This document shows, piece after piece, positions 43,895 through 56,078 of a stretch of DNA of 64,000 nt. Position 1 is the stretch's first letter, and every line of letters starts with the position of its first letter. Origin of the DNA: Bradyrhizobium sp. SK17 (lineage in GTDB: Bacteria > Pseudomonadota > Alphaproteobacteria > Rhizobiales > Xanthobacteraceae); the NCBI RefSeq assembly GCF_002831585.1, contig NZ_CP025113.1, positions 5,905,001 to 5,969,000 of the forward strand. The letters are read 5' to 3'. Under the pieces are notes generated by a model that had not been told where the DNA came from, did not search any database, and saw only the letters and a list, made by a program, of their open reading frames with translations. Made by a program: the position numbers and the translations under genes.

Positions 43895-44731
43895 ATGTCC
43901 CAGTTTCGCCTGACCCAGATCTCCGACACCCACCTAGCCCGCCATCACACGCTGCTGATCGACAATTTTCATCGCGTCAGCGAGCACATCGACGCGACGC
44001 GGCCCGACCTGGTGCTCAACAGCGGCGACGTCTCGTTCGACGGGCCGACCAGCCGCAACGACATGGTGTTCGCCAAACAGCTGCACGACGCGCTGCCGGT
44101 CGACTGCCTCTATCTGCCCGGCAATCACGACATCGGCGACAATCCGTGCGCGGCCGGGCCTGTGCCTTCGCAACTGCCGACCGAGGAAACATGCGGTGCC
44201 TTCACCGCCGTGCTCGGCGAGGACCATTGGCAGTTCGACGCCGCCGGCTGGTGCTTCATCGGCCTCAATTCCCTGATCATGAACACCGGCCTCGACAGCG
44301 AGGCCGAGCAATTCGAATGGCTTGCCGCGGCGCTCGACAAGGCGGTCGGCAAGCCGGTGGCGCTGTTCGTGCACAAGCCGCTCTATCGCGACGTGCCCTA
44401 CGATGCCGAGCGCGCCGAGACCTCGTTCCGCTACGTGCCGCAGCCGGCGCGGCGCCGCCTGATCGAGATGTTCGGCAAGGTCGATTGGCGGCTGGTCGGC
44501 AGCGGCCATGTGCACCAGCGCCGCGACTACACGTTCGAGCATGTCAGGCACGTCTGGGCACCCTCGGCCGGCTTCATCATCCCGGATGCGAAGCAGGAGG
44601 TGATCGGCATCAAGGAAGTCGGCCTGGTCGAGTACCGCTTCCAGCCCGACAGTTTCGAGGTTCGCCATGTCAGGGCGAAGGGTCAGGTCGATGTCGACCT
44701 CGACATGCTGCACGGCAAGCAGCCGGCCTGA
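43895..44731 (+). CDS. Metallophosphoesterase (cyclic nucleotide phosphodiesterase-like)
   Basis: This 278-residue enzyme has the full metal-binding set: ISDTHL, NSGDVSFDG, LPGNHDIGD, VHKPL and GSGHVHQRR. It probably cleaves phosphodiesters such as cyclic nucleotides; substrate is not predictable by sequence. It stands alone on plus between a membrane-protein gene and a minus-strand gene. Confidence 0.9.
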   Translation: MSQFRLTQISDTHLARHHTLLIDNFHRVSEHIDATRPDLVLNSGDVSFDGPTSRNDMVFAKQLHDALPVDCLYLPGNHDIGDNPCAAGPVPSQLPTEETCGAFTAVLGEDHWQFDAAGWCFIGLNSLIMNTGLDSEAEQFEWLAAALDKAVGKPVALFVHKPLYRDVPYDAERAETSFRYVPQPARRRLIEMFGKVDWRLVGSGHVHQRRDYTFEHVRHVWAPSAGFIIPDAKQEVIGIKEVGLVEYRFQPDSFEVRHVRAKGQVDVDLDMLHGKQPA

Positions 44732-44737
44732 GCGGCG

Positions 44738-44992
44738 TCAGCTTCGCGCCGCGTCGTGCAGGTCCCGCTTGATGACGGTGAGCAGCGCCTGCAACGAGTC
44801 CTTGTCGGGCTGCGGTGCTGAGACCGCCGGACGCGCGTGCGGCGATGGCGGCGAGCGCATCGGTTCGGCGCTCACCTCATGCTCCACGAATTTTCCGTGC
44901 AGGACGTCGTCGCGTCGGCCCATGACGAACATCGTCGCCCAATAGCCAACGGCGAGGAGGATGACCGCGAAAACAACAGCTTCAAAAACCAT
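44738..44992 (-). CDS. Small single-pass membrane protein
   Basis: An 84-residue protein with one N-terminal membrane segment (VFEAVVFAVILLAVGYWATMFV), then a charged region rich in Pro and Ser. It ends just 6 bases from the phosphoesterase gene, on the other strand. No family is recognised. ATG 44992 gives a sensible start. Confidence 0.55.
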   Translation of the reverse strand: MVFEAVVFAVILLAVGYWATMFVMGRRDDVLHGKFVEHEVSAEPMRSPPSPHARPAVSAPQPDKDSLQALLTVIKRDLHDAARS

Positions 44993-45137
44993 GGCTACAC
45001 CTGAAATATAGCCATATTGAATCAACTGCCCCGGGTCCCCGTCAAGCAAATGGGGGCCGAAAAGCCCCCAAAAGCCTGCCAATGTGGCGTATTTGATACT
45101 TTGTTGCGCGGAATAAGAGCTTCGCGCCCCCCTTAGC

Positions 45138-46172
45138 TCAGGCCTTGTCCGGCCCGACCCGGACCAGCTGCTTGCCGAAATTGGCGCCCTTGAGCAGGCC
45201 CATGAAGGCCTCCGGCGCGCTGTCCAGGCCCTCGGTCACGAACTCCTTGTACTTGACCTTGCCCTCGCGCACCCACTGCGACATGTCGCGCAGGAAGTCG
45301 CCATGCATGGCGGCGAAGTCGCTGACGATGAAGCCACGGAAGGTCAGCCGCTTGGTCAGGATGTTGCGCATCATCGCGCCGGCCCATTTCGGCGCGTGCG
45401 CCTCGGTGTCGTTGTAATGCGCGATCAGGCCGCAGACCGGAATCCGCGCGAACGCATTGAGCAGCGGAAACACCGCGTCGAACACCGCGCCGCCGACATT
45501 CTCGAAATAGACGTCGATGCCCTTCGGGCAGGCTTCCTTCAGCTTGGCGGCGAGATTGGGATCGCGATGGTCGAGGCACTCGTCGAAGCCGAGCTCGTTC
45601 TTGACGTAGGCGCACTTGTCCTTGCCGCCGGCAATCCCGATCGCGCGCGCGCCCTTGATCTTGGCGATCTGGCCGACCGCCGATCCGACCGCACCGGAGG
45701 CACCGGCAACCACCACCGTCTCACCCGGCTGCGGCTTGCCGATCTCGAGCAGGCCGGTATAGGCGGTCATGCCGGGCATGCCGAGCACGCCGACGGCGGT
45801 CGAGATCGGCGCGATCTTCGAATCGATCTTGGCGAGGCCCTTGCCGTCCGACAGCACATGGGTCTGCCAGCCCGCGCGCGACAGCACGATATCGCCCTTG
45901 GCAAAGCCGGGATTGTTCGACGCGATCACCTCGCTCACGGTGCCGCCTTCCATCACGCCGCCGACCGGCACCGGCGCGGCATAGGACGGACCGTCGGCCA
46001 TGCGGCCGCGCATATAGGGATCGAGCGACAGCCAGATGGTGCGGAGCAGCACCTGCCCATCACCCGGCACCGGCGGCGTGTAGTCCTCGAGCCTGAAATT
46101 GGCCGGCGTGGGCTCGCCGTGCGGACGCGAAGCCAGAACGATGCGCTTTCCTTCTGATTTTCCTTGGGACAT
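45138..46172 (-). CDS. NADP-dependent oxidoreductase (MDR family, curcumin/alkenal reductase-like)
   Basis: This 344-residue enzyme belongs to the zinc-independent medium-chain dehydrogenase/reductase group. It shows WLSLDPYMRGRM, the NADPH-binding VVAGASGAVGSAVGQIAKIKG, and YFENVGGAVFDAVFPLL. Family members reduce alkenals and related double bonds. The start at 46172 has AGAGGAA before it. The substrate is unknown. Confidence 0.93.
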   Translation of the reverse strand: MSQGKSEGKRIVLASRPHGEPTPANFRLEDYTPPVPGDGQVLLRTIWLSLDPYMRGRMADGPSYAAPVPVGGVMEGGTVSEVIASNNPGFAKGDIVLSRAGWQTHVLSDGKGLAKIDSKIAPISTAVGVLGMPGMTAYTGLLEIGKPQPGETVVVAGASGAVGSAVGQIAKIKGARAIGIAGGKDKCAYVKNELGFDECLDHRDPNLAAKLKEACPKGIDVYFENVGGAVFDAVFPLLNAFARIPVCGLIAHYNDTEAHAPKWAGAMMRNILTKRLTFRGFIVSDFAAMHGDFLRDMSQWVREGKVKYKEFVTEGLDSAPEAFMGLLKGANFGKQLVRVGPDKA

Positions 46173-46334
46173 GCGGATTTCCTCTCGAGGTGATTGGTTT
46201 CGTGGCGCACACGTAGTCACGCAATCCACCTCCCCGCAAGGGAGATGGATTTGCTGTTTTCGTGCGATGCTGTTTGAAATGTTGTTTGAAATGACGGGCG
46301 TCATTTCGGAAGGGCGCAAACGCAAACTCTCAAG

Positions 46335-46442
46335 GTCGTCATTCCGGGGCGTGCGAAGCACGAGCCCGGAATCCATTCCTCCACCAACGACGCAGCCCGA
46401 TGGATTCCGGGCTCTCGCTTTCGCGAGCCCCGGAATGACGAC
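46335..46442. repeat. Palindromic intergenic repeat (GTCATTCCGGGG family)
   Basis: Begins GTCGTCATTCCGGGG and ends CCCCGGAATGACGAC, which are exact inverses. Inner parts (GAGCCCGGAATCCAT and ATGGATTCCGGGCTC) also pair. It lies between guaB's stop and the oxidoreductase gene, and could act as a transcription stop for guaB's neighbour or be a mobile-type repeat. Confidence 0.8.
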
Positions 46443-46451
46443 AGTTGGTGT

Positions 46452-47978
<1,527 letters not shown>

Positions 47979-48131
47979 TTACGGATGAACGCCGCCTGCG
48001 GCGACGCTCGCTGCGTCACCGTCGAATCGGCGCCCATCGGTGGGGTTGACGCTGGTCGATAGCATGGCGGCATGACGAATCAAAGTGTTTGCCAGCCATG
48101 CACAGGCTTTTTACGGGGCTCGGCGGCCCGC

Positions 48132-48377
48132 TCAACGATAACCCTGCGGCGGCCCATACCGGCGGATCGCCTCGACCACCTCGCGGTGGCGGCGATCCTC
48201 CCGCTTCATGTGGACCGCGATCAGCGCATGGGCCGACGGCACCAGCAGCAAGACGTGGAAAAACAGCCCGAAAATCGCGCAAAATACGATCAGGACCAGA
48301 TTGAAGATGGCCGAAAACGGCTGTCCGTTCAGGAGCAGCCCGATCGGCGGCAGCAGAGCGGCAAGGACGTAGATCAC
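48132..48377 (-). CDS. Pmp3/YqaE-like small membrane protein
   Basis: An 81-residue protein with two membrane segments, IYVLAALLPPIGLLLNG and FNLVLIVFCAIFGLFFHVLL, in the pattern of the Pmp3 family, plus a charged tail (HMKREDRRHREVVEAIRRYG). A GTG at 48377 is chosen because GGAGGT lies before it; an ATG at 48407 is an alternative. The function is unknown, but Pmp3 relatives are linked to membrane stress. Confidence 0.7.
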   Translation of the reverse strand: MIYVLAALLPPIGLLLNGQPFSAIFNLVLIVFCAIFGLFFHVLLLVPSAHALIAVHMKREDRRHREVVEAIRRYGPPQGYR

Positions 48378-48518
48378 GGCGCACACCTCCAACGCTGGCG
48401 GATGCATAGCAGCGTCACGCAGGATTTAGGGCGTTTGGCCGGTTCCGCAATAGCGTGGCCGAAGGCAGGATGATACAGCCCCCTCGCCCGCCTTTTTCAG
48501 CACAGCCGTCCTATTTTG

Positions 48519-50006
48519 ATGAACAAACAACGCCTAATCCCGCTCATCGTGGCCACTGCCCTGTTCATGGAAAACATGGACTCCACGGTGATTGCGACCT
48601 CGCTGCCGGCGATCGCCGCCGATATCGGCACCAGCCCCCTGACGCTGAAGCTTGCGATCACGTCCTACCTGCTGTCGCTCGCGGTGTTCATCCCGGCGAG
48701 CGGTTGGACCGCGGACCGCTTCGGCGCCCGCATCGTGTTCGCCGGCGCGGTCGCCGTGTTCATGCTGGGCTCGATCGGCTGCGCGCTGTCGTCCTCGGTG
48801 ACCGATTTCGTGTTCGCCCGCATCCTGCAAGGCCTCGGCGGCGCGATGATGACGCCTGTTGGGCGGTTGGTGCTCTTACGCTCGGTCGACAAGAGCGCAT
48901 TGGTCAACGCGATGGCGTGGGTGACGGTGCCGGCGCTGGTAGGCCCGGTGATCGGGCCACCGCTCGGCGGCTTCATCACCACCTATTTCTCTTGGCACTG
49001 GATCTTCCTGATCAACATCCCGATCGGGCTGCTCGGCATCTTCCTGGCGCTGAAATATATCGACCCGATCAAGAGCGAAGACCCCGAGCGTTTCGACCTG
49101 ATGGGGCTGGTGCTGGCCGGCATCGGCCTTGCCGGCATCGCGTTCGGGCTGTCGGTCGCGGGCCTCAATCTGTTGCCGTGGCCGATCGTCGCGGCGCTGG
49201 TCGGGGTCGGCTCGATCTCGATGACGCTCTACGTGCTGCATGCGCGGCGGACCGGATCGCCGGTGCTGGATTTTTCGCTGCTGCGGCTGCCGACCATGCG
49301 CGCCTCGATCGTCGGCGGCTTCATGTTCCGGCTCGGCATCGGCGCACTGCCGTTCCTGCTGCCGCTGCTGATGCAGGTCGGCTTCGGCCTGTCGCCGTTT
49401 CAGTCCGGCCTCGTGACGTTTGCCTCCGCGGTCGGCGCCATGGGCATGAAGACGCTGGCGGCGCGCATCATCAAGGCGTTCGGCTTCCGCAACATGATGA
49501 CGGTCAATGCGGTGGTCAGCTCGGCTTTCCTCGCCGCCTGCGCGCTGTTCACGATCTCGACGCCGCTGATGCTGATCTTCACCATCCTGGTGGTCGGCGG
49601 CTTCTTCCGCTCGCTGCAATTCACCGCGATCAACACCGTCGCCTATGCCGAGGTCGAGGCGCCGCAGATGAGCCGCGCCACCACCCTCGTCAGCGTCAAC
49701 CAGCAGCTCGCGGTGTCCGCCGGCGTCGCGGTCGGCGCGTTCTCGGTCGAAACCGTGCTGGCAATGCATCACCAGACCGAGCTCTCCGCCGACGTGTTCG
49801 GGCCGGCCTTCATCGTGGTGTCGCTGATCTCGGCGGCCTCGGCCTGGTTCTTCTGGCAGATGCCGGCCGATGCCGGCAATGAAATCTCCGGCCGCAAGCC
49901 GCTCGACATCTCGAGCCGCAAGGGCGCCGAGAAACGCGCCGCCACCGACGCCGTCAAGACGGCGACCGAGAACACCCAGAACGCGCGGGATCAGCGACTG
50001 GGGTGA
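48519..50006 (+). CDS. DHA2-type MFS drug exporter
   Basis: A 495-residue transporter with about 14 hydrophobic segments. It carries FMENMDSTVIATSLPAIA, the first-segment signature of DHA2 exporters, and WTADRFGARIVF for the loop between segments 2 and 3. It likely confers resistance to toxic compounds. Its 3' end overlaps the monooxygenase gene on the other strand by 16 bases. Confidence 0.92.
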   Translation: MNKQRLIPLIVATALFMENMDSTVIATSLPAIAADIGTSPLTLKLAITSYLLSLAVFIPASGWTADRFGARIVFAGAVAVFMLGSIGCALSSSVTDFVFARILQGLGGAMMTPVGRLVLLRSVDKSALVNAMAWVTVPALVGPVIGPPLGGFITTYFSWHWIFLINIPIGLLGIFLALKYIDPIKSEDPERFDLMGLVLAGIGLAGIAFGLSVAGLNLLPWPIVAALVGVGSISMTLYVLHARRTGSPVLDFSLLRLPTMRASIVGGFMFRLGIGALPFLLPLLMQVGFGLSPFQSGLVTFASAVGAMGMKTLAARIIKAFGFRNMMTVNAVVSSAFLAACALFTISTPLMLIFTILVVGGFFRSLQFTAINTVAYAEVEAPQMSRATTLVSVNQQLAVSAGVAVGAFSVETVLAMHHQTELSADVFGPAFIVVSLISAASAWFFWQMPADAGNEISGRKPLDISSRKGAEKRAATDAVKTATENTQNARDQRLG

Positions 50007-50329
50007 TCGAGCCGGGGTGACGGCCTCGATCCGGCCGCCCAGGTGCGATGCCGGATCACGCTACAGATTTGGAATTTGTAGTCGCTGAAGAAGTCCGCAA
50101 TGCCGCGCCGCTTGGCCTTGGCATGCTCGGGATCACGTCGCCATTGCTCCAGCGCTTCTTCGGTTTCGAACTCGACGATCGTCACTCGCTCGCCGTCTTC
50201 GGCAACGAAGCCCTTGTGGGCAATGTAGCCGGGGACGGTCCGGGCCAGCTCGCTCATCTGCTTTGCCATCGGCCCGTATTCGTCTTGAACGCCGGGATTC
50301 AGTCGCGAGCGAAATATGGTGACGATCAT
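49991..50329 (-). CDS. Antibiotic biosynthesis monooxygenase-like protein
   Basis: A 112-residue protein with the small ferredoxin-like ABM fold: IVTIFRSRLNPGVQDEYGPM at the start, GFVAEDGERVTIVEFETEE and EHAKAKRRGIADFFSDYKFQ at the end. Members oxidise quinols or act in haem metabolism. GGAAGG lies before the ATG at 50329. Confidence 0.88.
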   Translation of the reverse strand: MIVTIFRSRLNPGVQDEYGPMAKQMSELARTVPGYIAHKGFVAEDGERVTIVEFETEEALEQWRRDPEHAKAKRRGIADFFSDYKFQICSVIRHRTWAAGSRPSPRLDHPSR

Positions 50330-50456
50330 GAGCGCCTTCCTGTGCACAGTCGTTCGAGATCGCCGGAGGCGTCCGTCACCCCCGACGCCGCAAACTATGC
50401 CGCCAGCCAGCACACCAAATCAAATGCATACTCTCGATTATGATTATGCAAAGAAT

Positions 50457-51356
50457 CTAAGCCAGCTTCGCTTTCAATTCGTCAGTCAGCAATGCGATCG
50501 CCGGATCGAAACGCCCCGGTGCCACGTTGCGGATCAAGGTCACCACGGCAGGCAACGAGAAATCCATCACGTCCAAGATGCGCAGCGCGCGGCGGTGCGG
50601 GCTTTGCTCGAATTGACGACGCGGCACCAGACCCAATCCGCCGCTTTGAGCAAGCAGCGACAATTGGAGATCCTCACCAAACACCTCAGCCGCGACGTGG
50701 ATTGGCAGGTGGAGCCGGTCGAAGAATTTGATCAGAGCCGCGCGGCAACCGCAGCCCGGAGGGTTGAGGAACCAACCCTGCCCCGAAAGGTCACGCAGCC
50801 GATAACGATCGTCGCGGCGCTTCGCCGATAATTTCGCGGGGCCGACGATGACGACCTGCTCGGCGCCGAGCGCTACGCCAGTCAACCCTGGTGGAAGCGT
50901 ATGCGCATCGGTCAAGAGGCCGATTGCACAGTCGAGTGATCCGTTGCGCACATCTTCGATGAGACCAGCACTCCAATTCGAGCTGATCTGCAATCTGATC
51001 CGAGGGAACGTCCGCCGTAGAGCATCGAGCGGCGTGGTCAGGACGATCTCGCCGAGACCATGCGCGATCCCGGCCTTCAGATCGCCGGCTGGATCAGCCG
51101 CGTTCGTGGTGCAGCTTTCCAGTTCGGCGACCGCGGTCAGAACCTTCCGGCAATGTTCGAGGACATGGTTCCCGAGCGTGGTGAGAACCGCCGGCTTGAC
51201 GGCGCGATTGAACAGCGGCGCGTCGCCGATCGCAGCCTCGAAGTTCTGGATGCGACGGGTCGTGGCCGGCTGCGTCAGATTGAGACGCGCAGCCGCGCGG
51301 TTCACGGACCCCGTTTCGGCGACTGCTACGAAAGCTTCGATGTCCTGCAAGTTCAT
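50457..51356 (-). CDS. LysR-family regulator
   Basis: A 299-residue protein with the LysR helix-turn-helix (MNLQDIEAFVAVAETGSVNRA, then LTQPATTRRIQNFE) and an effector-binding domain. Its sequence is similar in layout to the LysR gene at 60629, which sits beside an MFS gene. No divergent gene adjoins this one, so its target is not indicated by context. Confidence 0.9.
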   Translation of the reverse strand: MNLQDIEAFVAVAETGSVNRAAARLNLTQPATTRRIQNFEAAIGDAPLFNRAVKPAVLTTLGNHVLEHCRKVLTAVAELESCTTNAADPAGDLKAGIAHGLGEIVLTTPLDALRRTFPRIRLQISSNWSAGLIEDVRNGSLDCAIGLLTDAHTLPPGLTGVALGAEQVVIVGPAKLSAKRRDDRYRLRDLSGQGWFLNPPGCGCRAALIKFFDRLHLPIHVAAEVFGEDLQLSLLAQSGGLGLVPRRQFEQSPHRRALRILDVMDFSLPAVVTLIRNVAPGRFDPAIALLTDELKAKLA

Positions 51357-51423
51357 AAACAGGAATTATAATCAATCCTTGATTATGCAGAAAGCATTAA
51401 AGACACGGCTCTCCGTCACGAAT

Positions 51424-52116
51424 TCACGACGGAGGCGGCTGCTGCCCTCGAAACCCCGTCGCGAGCACGTAACGCTCGGACGAATCCTGCCGGCTCGCGG
51501 ACGGCTTGACGTGGCGCACAGCGGCGAAATCGCGCTTCAGCTGCGCTACCAACTCGGCGTCGGCGCCGCTCTGGAATACTTTTGCCAGGAACGTGCCGCC
51601 GGGATTGAGCACCTCGCCGGCGAAATGCGCGGCGGTCTCGACCAGGCCGATGATACGCAGTTGGTCGGTCTTGCGATGGCCGGTGGTGTTGGCTGCCATG
51701 TCGGACATCACGAAATCGGCGCGGCCACCCATCATCGCGATCAGCTTTTCCGGCGCGTCGTGATCGAGGAAGTCGAGCTGCGCGAAGCTGACGCCCGGGA
51801 TCTCGCCCATCTCCAGCAGATCGATCGCGACCACCTTGCCCTTGCCGTCGGCGGCTCCGGTACGTTTGGCCGCGATCTGGCTCCAGCCGCCCGGCGCGGC
51901 GCCGAGGTCGACCACCGTCATGCCCGGCTTGAGCAGGCGATATTTGTCGTCGATCTCGAGCAGCTTGAAGGCCGCGCGCGAGCGGTAGCCCATCGCCCTG
52001 GCCTTCGCGACGTAGGGATCGTTGAGCTGGCGCTCGAGCCAGAGTTTCGAGGACAGCTTGCGCTTGCCGCCGCTCTTGACCGTGACGTGCAGCCGCCCGG
52101 TGGTGTCTTTCGCCAT
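51424..52116 (-). CDS. rlmE: 23S rRNA 2'-O-methyltransferase RlmE (FtsJ)
   Basis: A 230-residue enzyme that methylates a uridine in the A-loop of 23S rRNA. It has [18 protein letters not shown] for SAM binding, [15 protein letters not shown] and FLAKVFQSG. The K-D-K-E set can be recognised. The ATG 52116 is used; the upstream frame runs into a repeat. It lies just 5' of a repeat block, next to the phosphatase gene on the same strand. Confidence 0.93.
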   Translation of the reverse strand: MAKDTTGRLHVTVKSGGKRKLSSKLWLERQLNDPYVAKARAMGYRSRAAFKLLEIDDKYRLLKPGMTVVDLGAAPGGWSQIAAKRTGAADGKGKVVAIDLLEMGEIPGVSFAQLDFLDHDAPEKLIAMMGGRADFVMSDMAANTTGHRKTDQLRIIGLVETAAHFAGEVLNPGGTFLAKVFQSGADAELVAQLKRDFAAVRHVKPSASRQDSSERYVLATGFRGQQPPPS

Positions 52117-52124
52117 TCTATTTT

Positions 52125-52283
52125 CTCTTCTCCCTCGCCCCGCTCTTGCGGGGAGAGGGTTGGGGTGAGGGACTGCCTCGTCAAGGAAAGTGAGAGATGC
52201 ATTCTCGGAGAGTCCCCTCACCCGGATCCTGCGCTTCGCGCAAGATCCGGCCTCTCCCCGCAAGCGGGGCGAGGCAAGAGAAG
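52125..52283. repeat. Long inverted repeat between rlmE and ppx/gppA
   Basis: The left part (TCGCCCCGCTCTTGCGGGG) and the right part (CCCCGCAAGCGGGGCGAGG) are inverse to each other, with further pairing parts, GGGTGAGGG type, near the centre. The block fills nearly all the gap between ppx and rlmE, so it sits in the rlmE 5' leader or in a readthrough transcript. Confidence 0.75.
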
Positions 52284-52285
52284 CT

Positions 52286-53329
52286 CTAGCACGCCCGCAG
52301 CGCGCCGTCCTCGCGCATCATCTCGACCAGCATGCCCTCGCGCAAGCCGCGGTCGGCAACCCGCAGCCGCGGCAGCGGGAACGCGTTGCGGATCGCATCG
52401 AGGATCGCGCAGCCGGCGAGCACCAGGTCGGCCCGCTCGACGCTGATGCAATTGTTGTTGACCCGTGCCTCATAGCTCATGCCGAGCAGCTTCTGGATCG
52501 TCGCGGTGACCTCGCAATCGTCCATCCAGATGCCGTCGATGCGGCGGCGGTCGTAGCGCGACAGATTGAGGAACACGCCGGCGAGCGTGGTGACGGTGCC
52601 CGAAGTGCCGAGCATGTGCATGTCGCGCAGGTCCCTGCCGTGCTCGGCGGCGAACGGAGCGACATGGCGGGCGACCTCGTCGATCATCCGCGCATAGAGG
52701 TCCTTGGTGACGACCTTGCCGCCGAAATGCTCGGCTAGCGTGACGACGCCGAGCGGGATCGACATCCACGCCCTGATGCGCGGCGGCGTACCCGGCGCAT
52801 CGGGATCGCGCTCGATCCGGACCAGTTCGGTCGAGCCACCGCCAATGTCGAACAGGATGGCGCCCCGTCCCCTGGGATCGAGCAGCGGCGAGCAGCCGAT
52901 CACGGCAAGCGTCGCCTCGGTCTCGCGATCGATCACCTCGAGCTGGATGCCGGTTTCGGCCGCGACGCGGGCGCGGAAGCTGTCGGCATTGCCGGCGGCG
53001 CGGCAGGCCTCGGTGGCGATCAGCCGCAGCCGGCGGGCCTTGCGATAGCGGATTTTGTCGCTGCAAATGGCGAGCGCGGCGATCGCGCGCTCGATCGCCG
53101 CCTCGCTGATCGAACCGGTCGCGGCGATGCCCTCGCCGAGCCGGATGATCCGCGAGAAGGAATCGACCACGCGGAACCCATCGCCGGTGGGACAGGCGAT
53201 CAGCAGCCGACAATTGTTGGTGCCAAGGTCGAGCGCGGCGTAGACGCCACTTTCCGCGGCTGCCGCAACCAACCCTGACGGGGCTTCGCCGGCCGGCGGG
53301 CCGTCACAAAGCCGCAAATCGTCATTCAT
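52286..53329 (-). CDS. Ppx/GppA-family phosphatase
   Basis: A 347-residue enzyme of the ASKHA fold. The N-terminal [18 protein letters not shown] and mid-part [17 protein letters not shown] are the phosphate-binding loops. It probably hydrolyses polyphosphate or pppGpp. The ATG 53329 is preferred to a TTG just upstream. It lies 5' of rlmE on the same strand, a common pairing in alphaproteobacteria. Confidence 0.93.
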   Translation of the reverse strand: MNDDLRLCDGPPAGEAPSGLVAAAAESGVYAALDLGTNNCRLLIACPTGDGFRVVDSFSRIIRLGEGIAATGSISEAAIERAIAALAICSDKIRYRKARRLRLIATEACRAAGNADSFRARVAAETGIQLEVIDRETEATLAVIGCSPLLDPRGRGAILFDIGGGSTELVRIERDPDAPGTPPRIRAWMSIPLGVVTLAEHFGGKVVTKDLYARMIDEVARHVAPFAAEHGRDLRDMHMLGTSGTVTTLAGVFLNLSRYDRRRIDGIWMDDCEVTATIQKLLGMSYEARVNNNCISVERADLVLAGCAILDAIRNAFPLPRLRVADRGLREGMLVEMMREDGALRAC

Positions 53330-53539
53330 CAAAACTGTCTTTCCGCAGGACCGCCCGCCGAGCGATCGGGCCCGCCGAATAATTACCGTTCACGGAAACT
53401 TTAGCAGCGCCAAGGGCCTGCGCAAACTCTGTTCACATTGGGTCCATGTCCAATCGGGCGTTGTCGTTAAGGGGGGTGTGCGTTATCTCCACAGCGCCCC
53501 CAAACCCCAGCAAATCCGGGCATTTCAGGTCATTTTCCG

Positions 53540-55912
53540 ATGCAAGATCACACGCCGCCCGCTTCCCTCGACAACGCTATCGCACTGCAAAAATACGGTG
53601 TCGGGCAGCCTGTTCGACGAAAGGAGGACGACACCCTGGTGCGCGGCAAGGGCAAATACACCGACGATTTCTCCCTGCCCGGCCAGGCCATCTGCTGGAT
53701 GGTCCGCTCCTCCCATGCCCATGGAATCATCAAGGGGATCGACACGGCGGCCGCCAAGGCGATGCCGGGCGTGCTCGGCGTCTGGACCGGCGCCGATCTT
53801 GAGGCGGTCGGATACAAGCCCTTCACCTGCGGACTGCCGCTGAAGAGCCGCGATGGCTCGCCGCTGCTACAGACCAACCGACCGGCGCTCGCGACCGACA
53901 AGGTGCGTTTCGTCGGCGATCCCGTCGCCTTCGTGGTCGCGGAAACCGCGGCGCAGGCCCGCGACGCCGCGGAGGCCGTCGAGGTCGACATCGAGCCGCT
54001 CCCGGCCGTGACCGATGCGGCCGAGGCGTCGAAGCCCGGCGCGCCGCAGCTTTATGACAACATCCCGAACAACGTCGCGCTGGACTACCATTACGGCGAC
54101 GCGGCCAAGATCGACGCGGCATTCGCCGCCGCCGCGCACGTCACCAAGCTCGACATCGTCAACACCCGCGTCGCCGTGGTCTCGATGGAGCCGCGCGTCG
54201 CGCTGGCGCATTACGACAAGGCCACCGAACGCTTCACGCTACAGGTGCCGACCCAGGGCGTCTCCGGCAACAAGGCGATCCTGGCGCGGCTGCTCAACGT
54301 GCCGGCCGACAAGGTGCGGATCCTGACTGGCAATGTCGGCGGCTCGTTCGGGATGAAGAACCTGAACTATCCCGAATACACCTGCATCGCGCATGCGGCG
54401 CGCGAGCTCGGTCGTCCGGTGAAATGGCTGGACGAGCGCTCGACCAGCTTCCTGTCCGACAGCCAGGGCCGCGCGCAGCTGATCCATGCCGAGCTCGCAC
54501 TCGACGCCGACGGCAAATTCCTCGCGGTGCGGCTGTCCGGCTACGGCAATCTCGGCGCTTACATCACCGGCGTCGCGCCGGGCCCGCTGTCACTCAACAC
54601 CGGCAAGAACCTCGCCAGCGTCTACCGCACGCCGCTGCTCGGCGTCGACATCAAGACGGTGGTGACCAACACCACGCTGATGGGCGCCTATCGCGGCGCC
54701 GGCCGGCCCGAGGCCAATTACTACATGGAGCGGCTGATCGACACCGCCGCCGATGAAATGGGCATTAACCGCTTCACTCTGCGCAAGCGCAATTTCATCA
54801 AGCCGTCGCAACTGCCGTTCCCCGCCGCATCCGGCGTCACCTATGACAGCGGCGATTTCGGCGGCGTGTTCCAGAAGGCGCTGGAGATCTCCGACTACGA
54901 CAACTTCGCCAAGCGCAAGAAGGAAAGCAAAAAGAGCGGCAAGCTGCGCGGCATCGCCGTCGGCTCCTATCTCGAAGTCACCGCGCCGCCGTCCGGCGAG
55001 CTTGGCAAGATCACCTTCGAGCCCGACGGCTCGGTGAAGCTCACCACCGGCACGCTCGATTACGGCCAGGGCCACGCCACGCCGTTCGCGCAGGTGCTGT
55101 CCGAGCAGCTCGGCGTTCCCTTCGAGAAGATCACGCTCGAACAGGGCGACAGCGACCTCGTGCGCTTCGGCAACGGCACCGGCGGCTCGCGCTCGATCAC
55201 GGCGACCGGACAGGCGATCGTCGAGGCCTCGGCACTGGTCGTCGAGAAGGGCAAGAAGGCGGCCGCGCACATGCTGGAGGCGTCCGAGGCCGACATCGAG
55301 TTCGGCCGGGGCCGCTTCACCATCGCCGGCACCGACCGCTCGATCGGCATCATGGAGCTCGCCGAGCGGATGCGCACGGGCAAGATGCCGGAGGGCACGC
55401 CCGAGACGCTCGACGTCGATCACGCCACCAAGGAGACGGCGTCGACCTTCCCGAACGGCTGCCATGTCGCGGAGGTCGAGATCGATCCCGACACCGGCGT
55501 GACGCGGATCGTGCGTTACTCGGCGGTCAATGATTTCGGCACCGTGGTCAACCCGATGATCGTCGCCGGCCAGCTCCATGGCGGCGTCGCGCAGGGCATC
55601 GGCCAGGCGCTGATGGAGGAAGTCAGCTACGACGCCTCCGGCCAGCCGATCACCGGCTCGTTCATGGACTACGCACTGCCGCGCGCCGGTGACGTGCCGT
55701 CGATGCAGGTCGGCGATCACCCCTCGCCGGCGAAGTCCAATCCGCTCGGCACCAAGGGCTGCGGCGAAGCCGGCTGCGCCGGCAGCCTCGTCTGCATCGT
55801 CAACGCCGTGGTCGACGCGCTATCCGAGTACGGCATCAAGCACATCAACATGCCGCTGACGCCGGAGCGCGTCTGGCGCGCGATCCAGGATGCCAAGGCG
55901 AACGCAGCGTAA
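53540..55912 (+). CDS. Xanthine dehydrogenase-family molybdopterin-binding subunit
   Basis: A 790-residue large subunit of the molybdenum hydroxylase group. It has [19 protein letters not shown] at the start (aldehyde-oxidase a/b hammerhead region), [27 protein letters not shown] (the AYRGAGR type, not the CO-dehydrogenase Cys loop), and [13 protein letters not shown] with the catalytic Glu. It would hydroxylate an unknown organic substrate. No iron-sulphur or FAD subunit gene is next to it, which is unusual. Confidence 0.93.
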   Translation: MQDHTPPASLDNAIALQKYGVGQPVRRKEDDTLVRGKGKYTDDFSLPGQAICWMVRSSHAHGIIKGIDTAAAKAMPGVLGVWTGADLEAVGYKPFTCGLPLKSRDGSPLLQTNRPALATDKVRFVGDPVAFVVAETAAQARDAAEAVEVDIEPLPAVTDAAEASKPGAPQLYDNIPNNVALDYHYGDAAKIDAAFAAAAHVTKLDIVNTRVAVVSMEPRVALAHYDKATERFTLQVPTQGVSGNKAILARLLNVPADKVRILTGNVGGSFGMKNLNYPEYTCIAHAARELGRPVKWLDERSTSFLSDSQGRAQLIHAELALDADGKFLAVRLSGYGNLGAYITGVAPGPLSLNTGKNLASVYRTPLLGVDIKTVVTNTTLMGAYRGAGRPEANYYMERLIDTAADEMGINRFTLRKRNFIKPSQLPFPAASGVTYDSGDFGGVFQKALEISDYDNFAKRKKESKKSGKLRGIAVGSYLEVTAPPSGELGKITFEPDGSVKLTTGTLDYGQGHATPFAQVLSEQLGVPFEKITLEQGDSDLVRFGNGTGGSRSITATGQAIVEASALVVEKGKKAAAHMLEASEADIEFGRGRFTIAGTDRSIGIMELAERMRTGKMPEGTPETLDVDHATKETASTFPNGCHVAEVEIDPDTGVTRIVRYSAVNDFGTVVNPMIVAGQLHGGVAQGIGQALMEEVSYDASGQPITGSFMDYALPRAGDVPSMQVGDHPSPAKSNPLGTKGCGEAGCAGSLVCIVNAVVDALSEYGIKHINMPLTPERVWRAIQDAKANAA

Positions 55913-55944
55913 CGGCGCGCCCTGCTCTACCGTCACTCACCGCC

Positions 55945-56044
55945 GTCATCGCCCGCGAAAGCGGGCGATCCAGTATTCCAGAGACAGCAGTTACTTACTG
56001 GGAAGCCGCGGCGTACTGGATACCCCGCATGCGCGGGGTATGAC
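55945..56044. repeat. Intergenic repeat with inner hairpins (GTCATCGCCCGC family)
   Basis: Starts GTCATCGCCCGCGAAAGCGG, with a tight hairpin GCCCGC-GAAA-GCGGGC at 55951-55966, and ends ACCCCGCATGCGCGGGGT followed by ATGAC. The outer ends GTCAT and ATGAC are inverse. It lies between convergent genes. Confidence 0.75.
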
Positions 56045-56078
56045 AGTTGTTGGTGCGGCGAGGTTTTGCCTCCTCCCG

